A stretch of DNA of 64,000 nt from Cercophora sp. LCS_1 (Eukaryota; Ascomycota; Sordariomycetes; Sordariales; Lasiosphaeriaceae): positions 310,001 through 374,000 of the forward strand of contig JAPZLL010000026.1 of NCBI GenBank assembly GCA_036250225.1, given 5' to 3'. Made by a program: the position numbers and the translations under genes. The stretch's first letter is position 1. Each line of letters starts with the position of its first letter. The notes below the pieces were generated by a model. That model saw only the letters and a list, made by a program, of their open reading frames with translations, did not search any database and had not been told where the DNA came from. Positions 21,927 to 32,467 of this stretch are shown piece after piece.

Positions 21927-22472
21927 GGTGACAAGTTGGCGGCTGCGAGGCCGACGAGGTGTGAGGGGTGCGCGTGGCTTCTTAGGAGGCAAAGGTGATG
22001 ATGGAGGACAATTGTGGTGGGGCAGAACGGCGCCTTGCCCCGCAGGCGGTGTGATTTCTTGGCGAACCTTCCAAGATGCAGGGTTAGGGTCTGGTCCGAT
22101 TGATGCTCCCGCGCGACGTTGAAATTGCAGTGATTTTCCTCCATCCTTCCGGACCGGATTCTCGATTTCTCCACTCCCCATATCGCCCAATCACACCGTT
22201 CTATTCATAACCCCTACCCTCGCTTACGATTCATGTCGACTGGGTGTCCAAATAACGACAGAAGTGTTGGACATGCTGTTTCAATTCCTTTTAGGCCAAG
22301 TTTGTTCTGAACGAGATTTGGTAAGTTTATTGAGGTATATCCTGGCCACCTCATGTCGTTCGTATGGTTCGGTGCATTTCATTTCGCATCCACAATCCCT
22401 GTTCATCCTCTCTACCAAATCTGCTCGGCGGCATCATGACGCATTCGAAACCTGGCAGCAAGCTTCAACAAA
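21927..22472. other. Intergenic region upstream of SRP54
   Basis: About 550 bp holding the SRP54 promoter and the 3' flank of the ABM-domain gene. No further feature is seen. Confidence 0.5.
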
Positions 22473-22896
22473 TTACAACCTGCTAGCCCACCCAGCGTAC
22501 TGCTCAAGAGGAATGATCTGGATTGGCTTGGCCATGTTGCCCTCCTTCTTCTCCGTCTCCACCAGCCACGCCATCTTGGGGCTCGCTTTGTGGTTATCGA
22601 TGGCCGCCTGGTCGGCATACCTGCGGGAGTCAGATTCGATCTCGATCCGCAGTGTCAGACTAAAAAACTCACGTCTCGAGCACAACAATGGTAGGCTCCT
22701 CGGCCACAGCCCGGAACCACTCGTACTGCAACACACCAGGCTCGTTCTCCTTGACGTGGTTGACGACCTCTTTGGTGATTTCCTCGACCTGACAGCAGTC
22801 GATCAGTCACAGCAACGTTTGGTGAATGGCGTGGGATCATACCCGTGCGACACGGTCCTTCTTGGGATAGAGCAGAGCGACGACGCGGATAGGCAT
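22473..22896 (-). CDS. Antibiotic-biosynthesis-monooxygenase (ABM) domain protein
   Basis: CDS complement(join(22473..22620,22673..22788,22843..22896)), 105 residues. It is a small dimeric ferredoxin-like fold protein of the ABM (YgiN-like) type; family members are cofactor-free quinol or anthrone oxygenases, or heme-degrading proteins. Exon 1 MPIRVVALLYPKKDRVAR; exon 2 VEEITKEVVNHVKENEPGVL then YEWF; exon 3 TYADQAAIDNHKASPKMAWL, the typical [FY]xDxxAxxxHxxSP block. Introns 52-54 nt, GTATGA/GTGAGT donors. It is not part of an obvious cluster. The specific substrate is unknown. Confidence 0.85.
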
Positions 22897-24065
22897 GTTG
22901 ACTGATGAGATTCGATTCGACAATGTTTCACAAGGATCAATTGGAGAGGTGAATGTTGAAAAGACTGCAAATGTTTCAACTGACGTTGGAGTAGGTGGCT
23001 ATATATGTGAACCGAGGCATCTGCAGGATCCGGAAATACACATCCTGTCGGACTTTGGGGGAGTTGGGGCATAATCCCTTGAATGAGCTAACAATCAGGC
23101 AGAACGGAGTTCCACATGCCAACCGCCAAGACCACCATGTCCGATGAGCAGATCAGGATGAAAAGCTGCCTTTGACATTCTTCGAGGTATTACTCGTGTC
23201 ATCGGATTATGATTGCCAAACCTCAACATGTCCGAAGGTGGTGTGCTTGTTTTTTGGGACCAAGCTGTGACTTGGCGATGCGTTTCCTGCAATGGGACGG
23301 GAGGGTACGCATGGTTTGTTTTTGAAGAAGAATCGAGTATTCTGACTAATCCCTCGGCACGCGCTCCACGCACGTGATCCTACACAGGCTGCACAGGTGC
23401 TAAGTATCCAAGTGGCCTAAGTGCTGTGCCACAGTTCCCCATGTTAAATATCTTCAACTCTAGTCGAGGAGCCCAGAACATGGCCACGGCCTTGAAGGAA
23501 GGAGGGGGTGTTGTGGCCTGACCCAGGGACTCTGGGGGAGATCCTAGCGAAGACGGAACTGTAGGGAAGGACTCCTAGAGGCGGTAGAGGCAGGATAACT
23601 GAATGAAGGTTAGCAAAACTCTGAGGGGGGTTTACACTGTCAATTAGGTCGTAGTACTAGAGGTTTCAAACAATAGTGCTCTAATGAACAATGTAAATTA
23701 CTAGCGTGAGGAACTAGAAGGTCCCTTACTCCATCGTGGGTACGATGATGGTTTCTGTAGAAAGATAATGAGAAGTAGCTTGTACCTTGCTTGCCTGTTT
23801 GGCCCTCCTGCCTAAAGTTTCCTGTCGATGAATGGAAAATAGGTGACGCGTAATCTGTAAGGATAGCTTCCAGACAACAATTCTAGTTATGATGTGCGTG
23901 CGTACTGGGTGATAAGCTGTATCACAAGTGTAGGGCGAGAAATTTGTGTCAGCGCGGTAAGCACACCGCTTGCCTAACTTTTATGACTTACCGTTTATAT
24001 GCTTACTGTTTGCTTAACTGTAGCTCGCCGTATTCAGGCTCGCCACTCGATAGCACTAAGAGGCA

Positions 24066-24581
24066 GTGCTACTGGGTTTTGCTGATCAAATTCGTAGAAT
24101 TCTAAAGCTAGGGAAAAGAGGAAGAAAGGTCTTGAATAACTTGCTCTCGCGACAGCCTTGGTGTTCGAGGCGAGGCGCCCTTCCTCCATTCCGCTTAGTT
24201 ATCCTGCGACCTCAGCATTATCACTGGGACGTGAGCCACTTGTTAACAGGCGACGGAAGGAGCTGGATTTTGGCCGTATTGGCCTTTGGTGGTGGTCGTG
24301 GGAGATCCGAAAGAGGGGTATGTCAGATAAAAAGCGACTACCACTACATAGAGCAATTAGACGTTCCGTGCTTTTTAGTGCAGCAGCGGTTTGTGACATG
24401 TCAGAAAGTAGGGGTCCCTGGAATCTGGTCAGCGAAGCTAACTGGACGCCTGGTACTGCCGGGAACGCCAGTGAGCCTTAGCCGCGGCGTTGACGAAGCC
24501 GAATCTTACAGAGTAGTCTATAAAGGAAGAGATTCTAGCTGGAAGCCAGAACCTAACAACAACAAAATCAAGCAGTTGTAA
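24066..24581 (+). other. Unexplained 171-codon open frame in repeat-like DNA
   Basis: Open frame without recognisable motifs. It includes WSAKLTGRLVLPGTPVSLSR and ends in an Asn/Lys-rich tail, and the first codon is not ATG. It lies within AT-richer, repeat-like sequence, so it may be part of a decayed mobile element rather than a host gene. I would not annotate a product. Confidence 0.2.
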
Positions 24582-24700
24582 CCCCCCTCGTTTCCACCCA
24601 ATTCAGAGTGCAGTGTTTCTGATAAGTTCTGGCCCCCCTCAGTTAGAGTTGAAGCGATTTAGCATGCTGTGGCGGAGCCTGCCGAAAATGGTAGCTAGGT

Positions 24701-24759
24701 TGAGCAAAAGTGAGCTAGCCTGAGCAAATCCTGAGCAAGGACTGAGCTAGGGCGAGCAA
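24701..24759. repeat. Six TGAGCWA-type units spaced 10-11 bp
   Basis: Units start at 24701, 24711, 24721, 24732, 24743 and 24753 (TGAGCAA or TGAGCTA; the last one CGAGCAA). Spacing is 10, 10, 11, 11 and 10 bp, about one helical turn each. Confidence 0.75.
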
Positions 24760-25098
24760 CGTAATGTGTTGGGGATATAAACAAGGAAATTTTCGTGTGT
24801 CTAGGTCTGTCGTACATAACAAAACAATTTCTCCACATCAGAGTCAAACTCCGCAACGCGCCGAATGCCATGCAACGATCTGCCCACCTCCGCTCAGCGC
24901 CACTTGATGCTAGTCGTTACGACGGAAATGTCGATGCCAACGCCTTGTTGTGACTCCCCCAACTTATGCACGCCTCTAGCCCCGACCCAGATTTGACTCT
25001 TCCCTAATTACCCTAACAGTTTTGACAGAAGTTTCGTTTGAGCCGTCCAGATCTTTCCAACTCGCTTCGCCAAGAACTTACCAGAAGAAATTAGCATT

Positions 25099-25981
25099 TC
25101 AAGTCATCTTATGCAAGAGATTTTGGGACAACAGAGATGGACTCACCAGCAATGCTTTCACTTTCTTGAGCTGAGACTCACACCTTTTAGATTGTTTATC
25201 TAGCTCCTCTTTGTCTGCTATCCATTGGTCCCACTTCTTGGTGCCAACCGAGCGAGGCCGCTCTTCCCTGTGATGGATCATCTCCTCGTGCAAATGATCC
25301 ATGTCTTCTTCTAGGTCCTCCTTGAGCCTCTGCCAAAACGCGGCCCCGAGGAGGAACAGACTGGAATTCGTCGTGTCCCCTTGTCGCTTGATGATTTGGC
25401 AGAGGATTTTGCGTGCCGAATCGGCGGCATTGTCGTGCTTCTCGATGCTAGCGCCGTCTTTGCAAAAGTCTGTCCACTTGTCTTGCTTGTTCTGCTTCAT
25501 TATGGTCTTGAAATCGAACTGGGACCTCATCCTAGAGGCGTAACTGGTCTCGAGACTGTCCCACATGGTAGTGATAATGGTGACACGCTTGTAGGCATCC
25601 TTGCCCAGGAGAGTCTTTAGGAGCCGCGTTCGCCTCGCCTCCATGCTGCTGGGAGAGTTTCGCGTGACAGGGTGGACAAGGATGAGCGCATCGAGGGACT
25701 GGTTCGTATTTCCCATCATACCCTCGCCAACCATCCATTGGGGAACGTTACTCAGGATCTCGACATCGCTCAACTTCTCATCGTCAAATCCAGGCGTGTC
25801 GATCAGAATAATCGGCCGGTCGTCCAGCACGAAGCGGACCGCTTGCAGTGCAGGGGTCTATGTCATGTCCGATCTCCAAATCCATGCCCGAGGCGAGGGA
25901 TGTAAAGGTGGATTTGCCTGCCCCTGTTATACCCATGAGGATGATGGTGAATGGGCGATGTTTCCCTGGTCGGTGCGCCAT
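25099..25981 (-). pseudogene. AIG1/TOC-like GTPase, frameshifted
   Basis: Fungal GTPase of the AIG1/TOC34-like P-loop group. It starts at 25981 with MAHRPGKHRPFTIILMGITG, completing the P-loop GITGAGKST; then GHDIDPCT. After about 25840-25853 the protein continues in another frame with LQAVRFVLDDRPIILIDTPG (G3), followed by a helical region VTIITTMWDSL and a C-terminal coiled coil (LDKQSKRCESQLKKVKAL). The frame change falls inside one conserved stretch, leaves no room for an intron, and would abolish the G3 motif. A GTGAGT at 25146 could be an intron donor near the end. Either a pseudogene or a single-base assembly error. Confidence 0.65.
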
Positions 25982-26218
25982 AAGTCGCTCGGGTGTCGTT
26001 TGTTGTCGTCTTTGTTGTCATGCTGGCAATTATTGACGTGGTCCCGATCCGAGGCGTGGTGGGAACGAGCTTTATGTCGTGTCGTCTGCTAGAGCGGCAG
26101 GTGCGGCTCCCTGCTCTGTCCTCACATCAAAAGAAGCCGCGAGGCAATTGCGACGTCGGGCTGCGTTGGGCACACCACGGGGCCCCAAATGTTGCTTGCC
26201 AGCCGAATTTCGAATGAG

Positions 26219-26730
26219 TCATGGGACTCGATTTCCCCAATCAATGTAATGATTTAGTTGCGTGGATTTCGTCGCCTCGCTAACTGCTGTCGCATTGAAC
26301 ACCTAGATGGCGGGCAGTTAGCGCAACCTTTCCGTCAGCTCCAGGATATGATGAGTTCTTACATCGTCTCTGAGACTCTTGGTTCCCTGTTCGACCTTGG
26401 CGACCCGGGCTAGGAGGGCGTCCCCGAGCCGCTGTTGCTCCAGTATCACGCCGTTCCAGTTTTTCCTAAACACGTTGGCGGCCGCTTCCTGGATGGCGCG
26501 TTGCTGGCGGCTGCTTTCCTAGCGGCAGTGGGCGCTTTGGGAAGAAAGCTGACGGCTTGGCCATCTGCTGTCGAGGCGAAGTAAAGCTGCTCCATGTCGT
26601 CAACCATCCGTTGGAGGTCATCCATGCTCTCTTGTATCCACTCTGCGCTGATGCGGAGGATCTGAATGACGGTGAAATAAAACTCGGATATACTCTCCCG
26701 CCGATGTTCCGAGGACAGAAGCCTGCTGAA
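26219..26730 (-). CDS. Coiled-coil protein, 5' end unresolved
   Basis: I do not recognise the family. Three pieces read in phase 0: 26730-26554 (contains SISEFYFTVIQILRISAEW and MDDLQRMVDDMEQLYF), 26518-26363 (QQRAIQEAAANVFRKNW to GTKSLRDD) and 26302-26219 (VFNATAVSEATKST to a TGA). The 26303-26362 intron is canonical (GTAAGA, CTAAC, CTAG). The 35-nt gap 26519-26553 is very short for an intron. A CTAG acceptor precedes 26730, so an upstream exon is expected, but that would run into the opposite-strand open frame starting at 26777. It may be the remnant of a gene neighbouring the GTPase. Confidence 0.4.
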
Positions 26731-26776
26731 CTAGAATGTTTTCAGAACACACGCATAAAAACCGGTTTTTTATGCC

Positions 26777-27436
26777 ATGATGGGGGCTATTTCGACGGAG
26801 CCGGCTACGGTGACGGGTGAGGTGGTCAGTCCGTGTCAGGCGTTTATCGGGTTGTGTGAGAAAAAAGGGGATTATTCGTTTATTTTCTCGTCGGTGGGGA
26901 GGGATACCGCGCCTGGGAGGGGATGGAGGCCGAGGGAGTGTGAGCATCTTCCGGCGATTTTGAGGATGACGGTTTCGGGACCGGGGAGTGTTGATGGAAG
27001 GGTTGGCATCGCGAGGTTGCGTGGACATGGGGAAGGGGAGATGGTGTGGTTGGAGAATGTTGTGCTGGTCAAACCGGCCCCTGTGTTGGACGACGTGATG
27101 GGGCATATCGAGAGCTTCCTTGCTAGGTCCAAGCCTGAGAGGTATCAGGTGGGAATGGAGTCGGAAAAGGCTGCGTTTGAGTCCTTGAGGGAGATGGGGT
27201 TTACAGGGTCAGAGAAGTGGGTGGCGATGGAAGCGGGGTTGTTTTTTCCGCAGTGGGAACTTCCAGAGAGGGTAGAGGTCGAGTTCATTATTGCGGTTGA
27301 CATTCACTGGAGGCTGGGGTCACCGGGACTGGCAAGGTATTGGGAAAAGACTGGCGGTGCTGCGAGCTATGTGCCTGGGGTGTTTTTTGGTAGGATTAGG
27401 GCTGGGCATGTTCCGATTACAAGCATTCTTCTGTGA
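26777..27436 (+). CDS. Hypothetical protein, 219 residues
   Basis: Uninterrupted frame with balanced, globular-looking composition, for example RVEVEFIIAVDIHWRLG and YVPGVFFGRIRAGHVPITS near the C-terminus. There is no signal peptide, TM segment or known motif that I can name. It is divergent from the coiled-coil fragment, which it almost overlaps. The start could be either Met at 26777 or 26780. It may be real, but there is no independent support. Confidence 0.45.
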   Translation: MMGAISTEPATVTGEVVSPCQAFIGLCEKKGDYSFIFSSVGRDTAPGRGWRPRECEHLPAILRMTVSGPGSVDGRVGIARLRGHGEGEMVWLENVVLVKPAPVLDDVMGHIESFLARSKPERYQVGMESEKAAFESLREMGFTGSEKWVAMEAGLFFPQWELPERVEVEFIIAVDIHWRLGSPGLARYWEKTGGAASYVPGVFFGRIRAGHVPITSILL

Positions 27437-27562
27437 GCGAGTGTCTGACAGGCTTCATACCGAGACAAGCTCGGAGAATTATCTCGCAACATAAAGGTAC
27501 TTGATAGAGCCAAACCCATGTCTCATTCAAATTCTAGTTCCATCTACCTGTATCTCATACTT

Positions 27563-29068
27563 TTACTTATTCGGCGGTGTCAAGATGAAAATCTCTCCCT
27601 CGGCACTATTATCACTACCCACAAACAGACCTCGGCCGGCAGGATCCCAGCTCGAAGCGGTCAACCGGATGCAATTGCTCTGTGTCAAGCCATTGGCCGT
27701 GCAGCTTCCTGGGTTCGGCGCACTCCAAATATCGTTGTATCCCGTGCGAGAATCGGCCGGTGCAACGGGATCGTAGCTCCCGTCGGCGAGCTTGGTGAAA
27801 GGGATCTGCACCACCTTGAAGCCCGTCGCGGGCTGTCTGTCCCACGACCCGTGGAAGGTCACGTACATGTTCTTGGCGTCCTTGTCGAATGTGTTCCAGA
27901 TGGGTGCCGAGTGGGCCTGGAAGGTGAGGCGTGGCGCGACGGCTTGCGTGTTGCAGGTTGCGTCGGTGAAGGAGGCGTTGGGCGAGACAACAAAGTGTGA
28001 GCCGGTCTTGAGGCCGGAATTGGGAAAGTTGCTGGGTTCCCAGACGGAGAAGCAGGTTGGGTAGCCGAACCAGGCGTCGCGGACCTTCAACGGGTCGCCG
28101 ACTGAAAGGCGCAAGTAAGTCTGGCATTCAGCATGTAAAGTGAAGGGACGAATAACTTACGCTTGTTGAGCTTCTCGGCTGGGTTGTCGGTGTGGATGTC
28201 GCGGCGTTGGCCGTTCTCAGTGCGGGTGAAGTCCTGGGGCTGTAAGTCATCTGGTGACGGATCTGAAAGAGAGAAAAGGAGCTCACATCGCCGCTGTTCT
28301 CAACACCCCAGACAATGCCATTGGGATCTTCGACAAAGCCAATCTCATTGCGGAGACCGTAGGCAAAGGTTTCGCCCTCGGAGTTGTAGTTGTATCCGGC
28401 GGATGGCGCCTTGCTGACGTCGAAAATCTTGACAATGGCACGACCGGTGCTCTTCTGAGCCGAGGCCATGTCAAAGTTGGAGTTGCTGCCAACTTGCACG
28501 AGCAGCATGTTGGGCTGTCTGCTGACAACCATCAAGGTACGCGACGAGTGCACACCCGTCGACATACCCTTGACGATGGTCTTTTGGTTGCTGGTCTTCC
28601 TCGTCGTGGCGTCGTAGTCCCAGCTGTACACTGTGGTTTCCGAGCTGGCATAGAGCTTCTTGCCATCGGGCGACAGAACAAGTCCGTGATTCAGACCACC
28701 GCCCGAGATCAACATGGTGGTGCTGTTCACACACCCGTCCGCGCCAAAGGTGTGCACCGATGCACCGCGCGTGTTCTGCAGCACGAGCATGTTGCCCTCG
28801 GTGTCCCAGATGACGGTCCGGACCTGCTTGAGCCCGCCGGCGATCTTCATAACGGACCATCCCGACGCGGCCGTCATCTGGTTGCGGCCGGCTGCAACGC
28901 CGCTGCAGCTCTTGGGCAGCGGGAGAGGCTTGATCTCGGCGCGCACACCTGTATTCGTGCCAAGGTTTTAGCGGTTACATCCACCGACGATCTCCAAGAC
29001 CTTCTAGAACGCAACGTACCTGCGCCCAGCAGGGCTGTAGCCGCCGCCACGATGCTCGACAGACGCAT
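27563..29068 (-). CDS. Secreted PQQ-dependent pyranose dehydrogenase (AA12-like)
   Basis: CDS complement(join(27563..28101,28161..28239,28287..28948,29020..29068)), 442 residues. It is a secreted six-bladed beta-propeller oxidoreductase of the sorbosone/glucose dehydrogenase fold, closest in type to the fungal AA12 pyranose dehydrogenases that use PQQ to oxidise sugars and feed electrons to LPMO systems. The signal peptide MRLSSIVAAATALLGAG is split by intron 1. Blade repeats include LNHGLVLSPDGKKLYASSE, TLMVVSRQPNMLLVQVGSNS, RNEIGFVEDPNGIVWGVENS and YVTFHGSWDRQPATG. All introns are GT-AG with matching phases (1, 0, 1). No CBM1 or cytochrome domain is attached, so it is a single-domain form. 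It lies 4.5 kb from Cel6A. Confidence 0.85.
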
Positions 29069-30985
29069 TGTGCTTGCTTTTCCGGGGCCACGGGACTGCC
29101 AAGAAGTCGACTAGCAAACAAGCAAGACAAGAAAGGCTGGGCGAACGAACAAATTGCTCCGGTTTGCTGTACCCCAAAAGCAAGCCTTCTTGGGGTAGAG
29201 TAGAGTAGGACAAATGGTGCCCTGGTATATAAAAGCCCAGGAACCAAGACGGCGGCGATTGGCATGCCAAGGCGGGACAAGAAGGGCTCCCGATGCCACC
29301 CTGTCCATCATGGTGTAATGTCGACTGTTGATGAACGCTTTTTTGCAGCGGGCTTGGCGATACCGTTTATCGCCTCTGGTCAGCCAGTCGCTGTCCTAGG
29401 ATGAAAGGGGAACAATATCGCCGTCTTGATAGCCGGTTCGGCTGTTTGCATAGATGCTCCGGGTCCTGCCATTGTCGGGTCCCGGCACCCACACCACTCA
29501 AAAGTAGCCGCCGAATGCCCGCGTGCAAGATGCGGGGGACCCGGGGGAACCGACTGGATGCTGATATTAATGGAACGCTTCTTTTGCTTCGATTTGGTCA
29601 CTGGACATGGGGAGGCGGTTACGTAGGCGCTCGTCAAACGTGCCATTGACGGGCGGGGAAGGAATTGACCAACGACGGGAATAGCGTTGGGGTAATTGCA
29701 GAATGTTTCCACAATTTGGGGTGGAAGGATAAAAGATAGCATCACCTTGTTTGTCCCTCCATCGGACCGGGGTCCTGGGTTAGCGGGCGAGATATATCTC
29801 ATGGACCAGCGTGGCGAGGAGATCTCTGCTCACGCCAATAGTCCTCGTGCTTTGGAAGAAAACACAATCTAACTGGCAATAAATTTTTGACTCCCTGTTG
29901 GTGCTTAAAACTGGCGGGGTGCCGCCATACTCTGCACTGCAATCCCATACTTCGTGCTGTGGTGCTTACGAGCGATATAGACTGGTCGTTGACCTGTAGG
30001 ACGATAAGTGAGCCTCATGGGGATACCAAGACCTTGGCAAAGAATGGACCCGGTCTGGCAATGAGATGTCTCGTCATCGATTTCGAGCCCTCCAAATCCT
30101 CAAACTGCCGAATGTGGGCTGTGAAGAGATATACTCTAGTTTTATGGTTGCGGCAATCAAGCTGAAACTGCTGTAAGAAAGAGTCGTCCAATAACTGTTG
30201 CTATTTGTGTTCTTGAGAACTTACCTGGCAAGAACATAGACACCTACATGTGTGGAACGGATCTGAGGACAGTGCTGGCTGGATCGTGATAGGCAAACCT
30301 CACCTACTAGGGAGCTCGTTCGGCTTATCTCTTGTGGTGTTGAACTGCAGATATCATTGAATTTTAATCGCGTGGAACTGCACAATCCGGAGGCCAACTA
30401 AAGATGAAGAGCTCCAGTCCTTCCGCATTGCCGGGCCAAACTCGGAAGCTCTCGAGGACGTGTTCGAATAGTCGACGATATGCATGCAAGTTATTCTTCC
30501 GTCTGGGCTGTAGCGTTTCATTGATTTTGATGGTCCCCCTGAGATGGCTTCAAGTTCGAGACAGCATTGATACATGTCGGGCGCTTGCAAATCCGGATTC
30601 TCCGCCTGGCCTGGCTTGTGTCGGACCTCGAGTTGGAAACATAACCTCGTGACCCCAGTTATGAAGACGCCACCGGCCCTAACGACCACATATGGTTACG
30701 CTTTCTAAATATGCACACAGCCACATTTTCCAGCGAAACAGCTATGCTCTGTGTTTTCCTGTTTTGTGACTATGGCACTTCTTGGTTTAGGAGGGTTAGG
30801 GTTGATCCCTGCCAAGGTCGAGGTGCGCCGAGCTCTCGTGTCTCGGCGGTCACGTCACCGCCAGTGCTGTCTGTGCAGTTTGCGACCGCGGCTGTGTTTC
30901 TGGGACTCGTCTTTTCTGCGTCCCAACTTTTACTCCCGTCTGAACCTTGGGCGACCCAAAGAGCAGACATTAGTGGACCTGCAAA
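29069..30985. other. Long intergenic region
   Basis: About 1.9 kb between the divergent AA12 and PLD-type genes. Only short, overlapping, non-protein-like frames are present. It probably contains the AA12 promoter (a TATATAA-like motif occurs at about 29225-29231). No RNA or repeat is recognised. Confidence 0.5.
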
Positions 30986-32467
30986 ATGTCTTCATCGCCG
31001 CCAGCGTCCCAGACTCGCGACGCGTCACAAAGCACACCGCAAAGCTTCCACCTCGGCACCGGAGCATCCATCTTCACCAACATCCTCATTCCTGCCATTG
31101 CGTCGGCGAAGAGCGAGATCATCATCGTGACGTGCTTTTGGGCGCCCTCCAAAACATTGTCGGCCCTCCACGATGCCCTGGCCAAGATTGCCGGTCACCG
31201 CCGTCGTCTGGTGCGCGAACGGCAGGAGCAGAGCGCTCCGGACCTTCCGCCCTTGAGAGTCCGCATCTGCCTGTCGTCGCGGTCCATCTTCCAGAAATTG
31301 TTCCACCCTCAATCACGCGATGGCTATTTGTATCCACCCAGCAGCTGGCAGAAGGCGCTCGGTCTTCCTGCGCCAGACCTTCTTGAAGCCGCCAACATCG
31401 AGCTCCGGGTGCGATCGCTCTTCTTTCTTCCGTTCAGCGTGATGCATCCCAAATTTGTCATTGTTGATCGGCAGCACGCGTTCGTGCCGAGTTGCAATGT
31501 CAGCTGGGAGCCGTGGCTGGAGGGATGCGTTGAGTTTACAGGGGATGCAGTCGTCGGGCTGTTGGCATTCTACACCCAGACGTGGGAGAGGCATGATGAA
31601 TTGGACTTCCGGAGCCCGGGCCCGGCTGAATTTGCCGAGCAATCCGCACTCGACCTCCGAAGCGCTGGACTCGCGTCAATTGGCAGCCCGGCCCACTGTC
31701 GCGTGGCGCTTCCGGCATTCGCAGCACCGGTCCCGACGGTGATCCTTCCCTCTTCACACCACCGCAACCCCCGGTTCCGTCCTTGGCCGTGGGCCAAGAC
31801 GCCCGAGGCTCCAAAGACACCACTCAATGTCGCTTTGCTGGAACTGTTCTCCCGGGCTCAGACTTCGCTTTACGTCCAGACGCCCAACCTGACATGCGAA
31901 CCTGTCATCGCTGCTCTGCTGGATGCGCTTCAGAGGGGTGTGGATGTCACTGTCGTCACGAACCGGAGCATGATGCTTCTCGAGCAGCTTGTCACAGCGG
32001 GCACGACAACAAATTGGTGCATCAAGTCGCTCATTCGTCGGTTTCATCAGATGGGAGCGCATGTGCCAGGTCGACGTCGCGGCAAGTTCAGCTGGAGACG
32101 CGGGAGCCGGAACGGTGCCGCTCGCCAGGACCTTGAGGCCGGAGCTCTCGGCGTCGGGCAGCTCCGCATCCTGTCATTTCGCGCACGACGGGCGACAAGA
32201 GTAGACGATCACGAGGCGCAACCGCTCACGTCAAAGGGCGATCAGAGCGAAGAGCCAGTGCACTCGCATCTGAAACTGACCATAATTGACGGAGAGTTTA
32301 CGGTGCTTGGGTCAGGCAACATGGACCGGGCGTCATGGTACACCTCGCAGGAGCTGGGCGTATTGATCCACGCGCGCGAGTTTGCCGAAGCCATCAAAGT
32401 GGGCGTGGAGCGCGTGCTGGACGATCGGCTCGACGTGGTTTTCGACTCGCGCGACTCTCGAGATTGA
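30986..32467 (+). CDS. Phospholipase D-superfamily protein (two HKD motifs)
   Basis: Single-exon, 493-residue protein of the PLD/phosphatidylserine-synthase-like superfamily; it would cleave or transfer a phosphodiester of a phospholipid. First HKD half: VMHPKFVIVDRQHAFVPSCN (~residues 152-171). Second: SHLKLTIIDGEFTVLGSGNM (~residues 428-447), with H-x-K-x4-D and GSGN. A central ~70-residue stretch and a basic insert (GRRRGKFSWRRGSRNG) are low complexity. No signal peptide or TM is seen. ATG context AAAATGT is acceptable. Confidence 0.85.
   Translation: MSSSPPASQTRDASQSTPQSFHLGTGASIFTNILIPAIASAKSEIIIVTCFWAPSKTLSALHDALAKIAGHRRRLVRERQEQSAPDLPPLRVRICLSSRSIFQKLFHPQSRDGYLYPPSSWQKALGLPAPDLLEAANIELRVRSLFFLPFSVMHPKFVIVDRQHAFVPSCNVSWEPWLEGCVEFTGDAVVGLLAFYTQTWERHDELDFRSPGPAEFAEQSALDLRSAGLASIGSPAHCRVALPAFAAPVPTVILPSSHHRNPRFRPWPWAKTPEAPKTPLNVALLELFSRAQTSLYVQTPNLTCEPVIAALLDALQRGVDVTVVTNRSMMLLEQLVTAGTTTNWCIKSLIRRFHQMGAHVPGRRRGKFSWRRGSRNGAARQDLEAGALGVGQLRILSFRARRATRVDDHEAQPLTSKGDQSEEPVHSHLKLTIIDGEFTVLGSGNMDRASWYTSQELGVLIHAREFAEAIKVGVERVLDDRLDVVFDSRDSRD

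Larger units (their letters stand above)
22897..25098. other. Gene-poor, repeat-like region
   Basis: 2.2 kb of lower-GC DNA with no convincing conserved gene. It includes a purine tract CTGAGGGGGG near 23619-23632, a related inverted tract GTAACCCCCCTC near 24580-24592, a phased TGAGC array (24701-24759) and an unexplained open frame (24066-24581). The composition and tracts suggest remains of an LTR retroelement, but I could not match paired LTRs or any retroviral-type domain. Confidence 0.4.
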
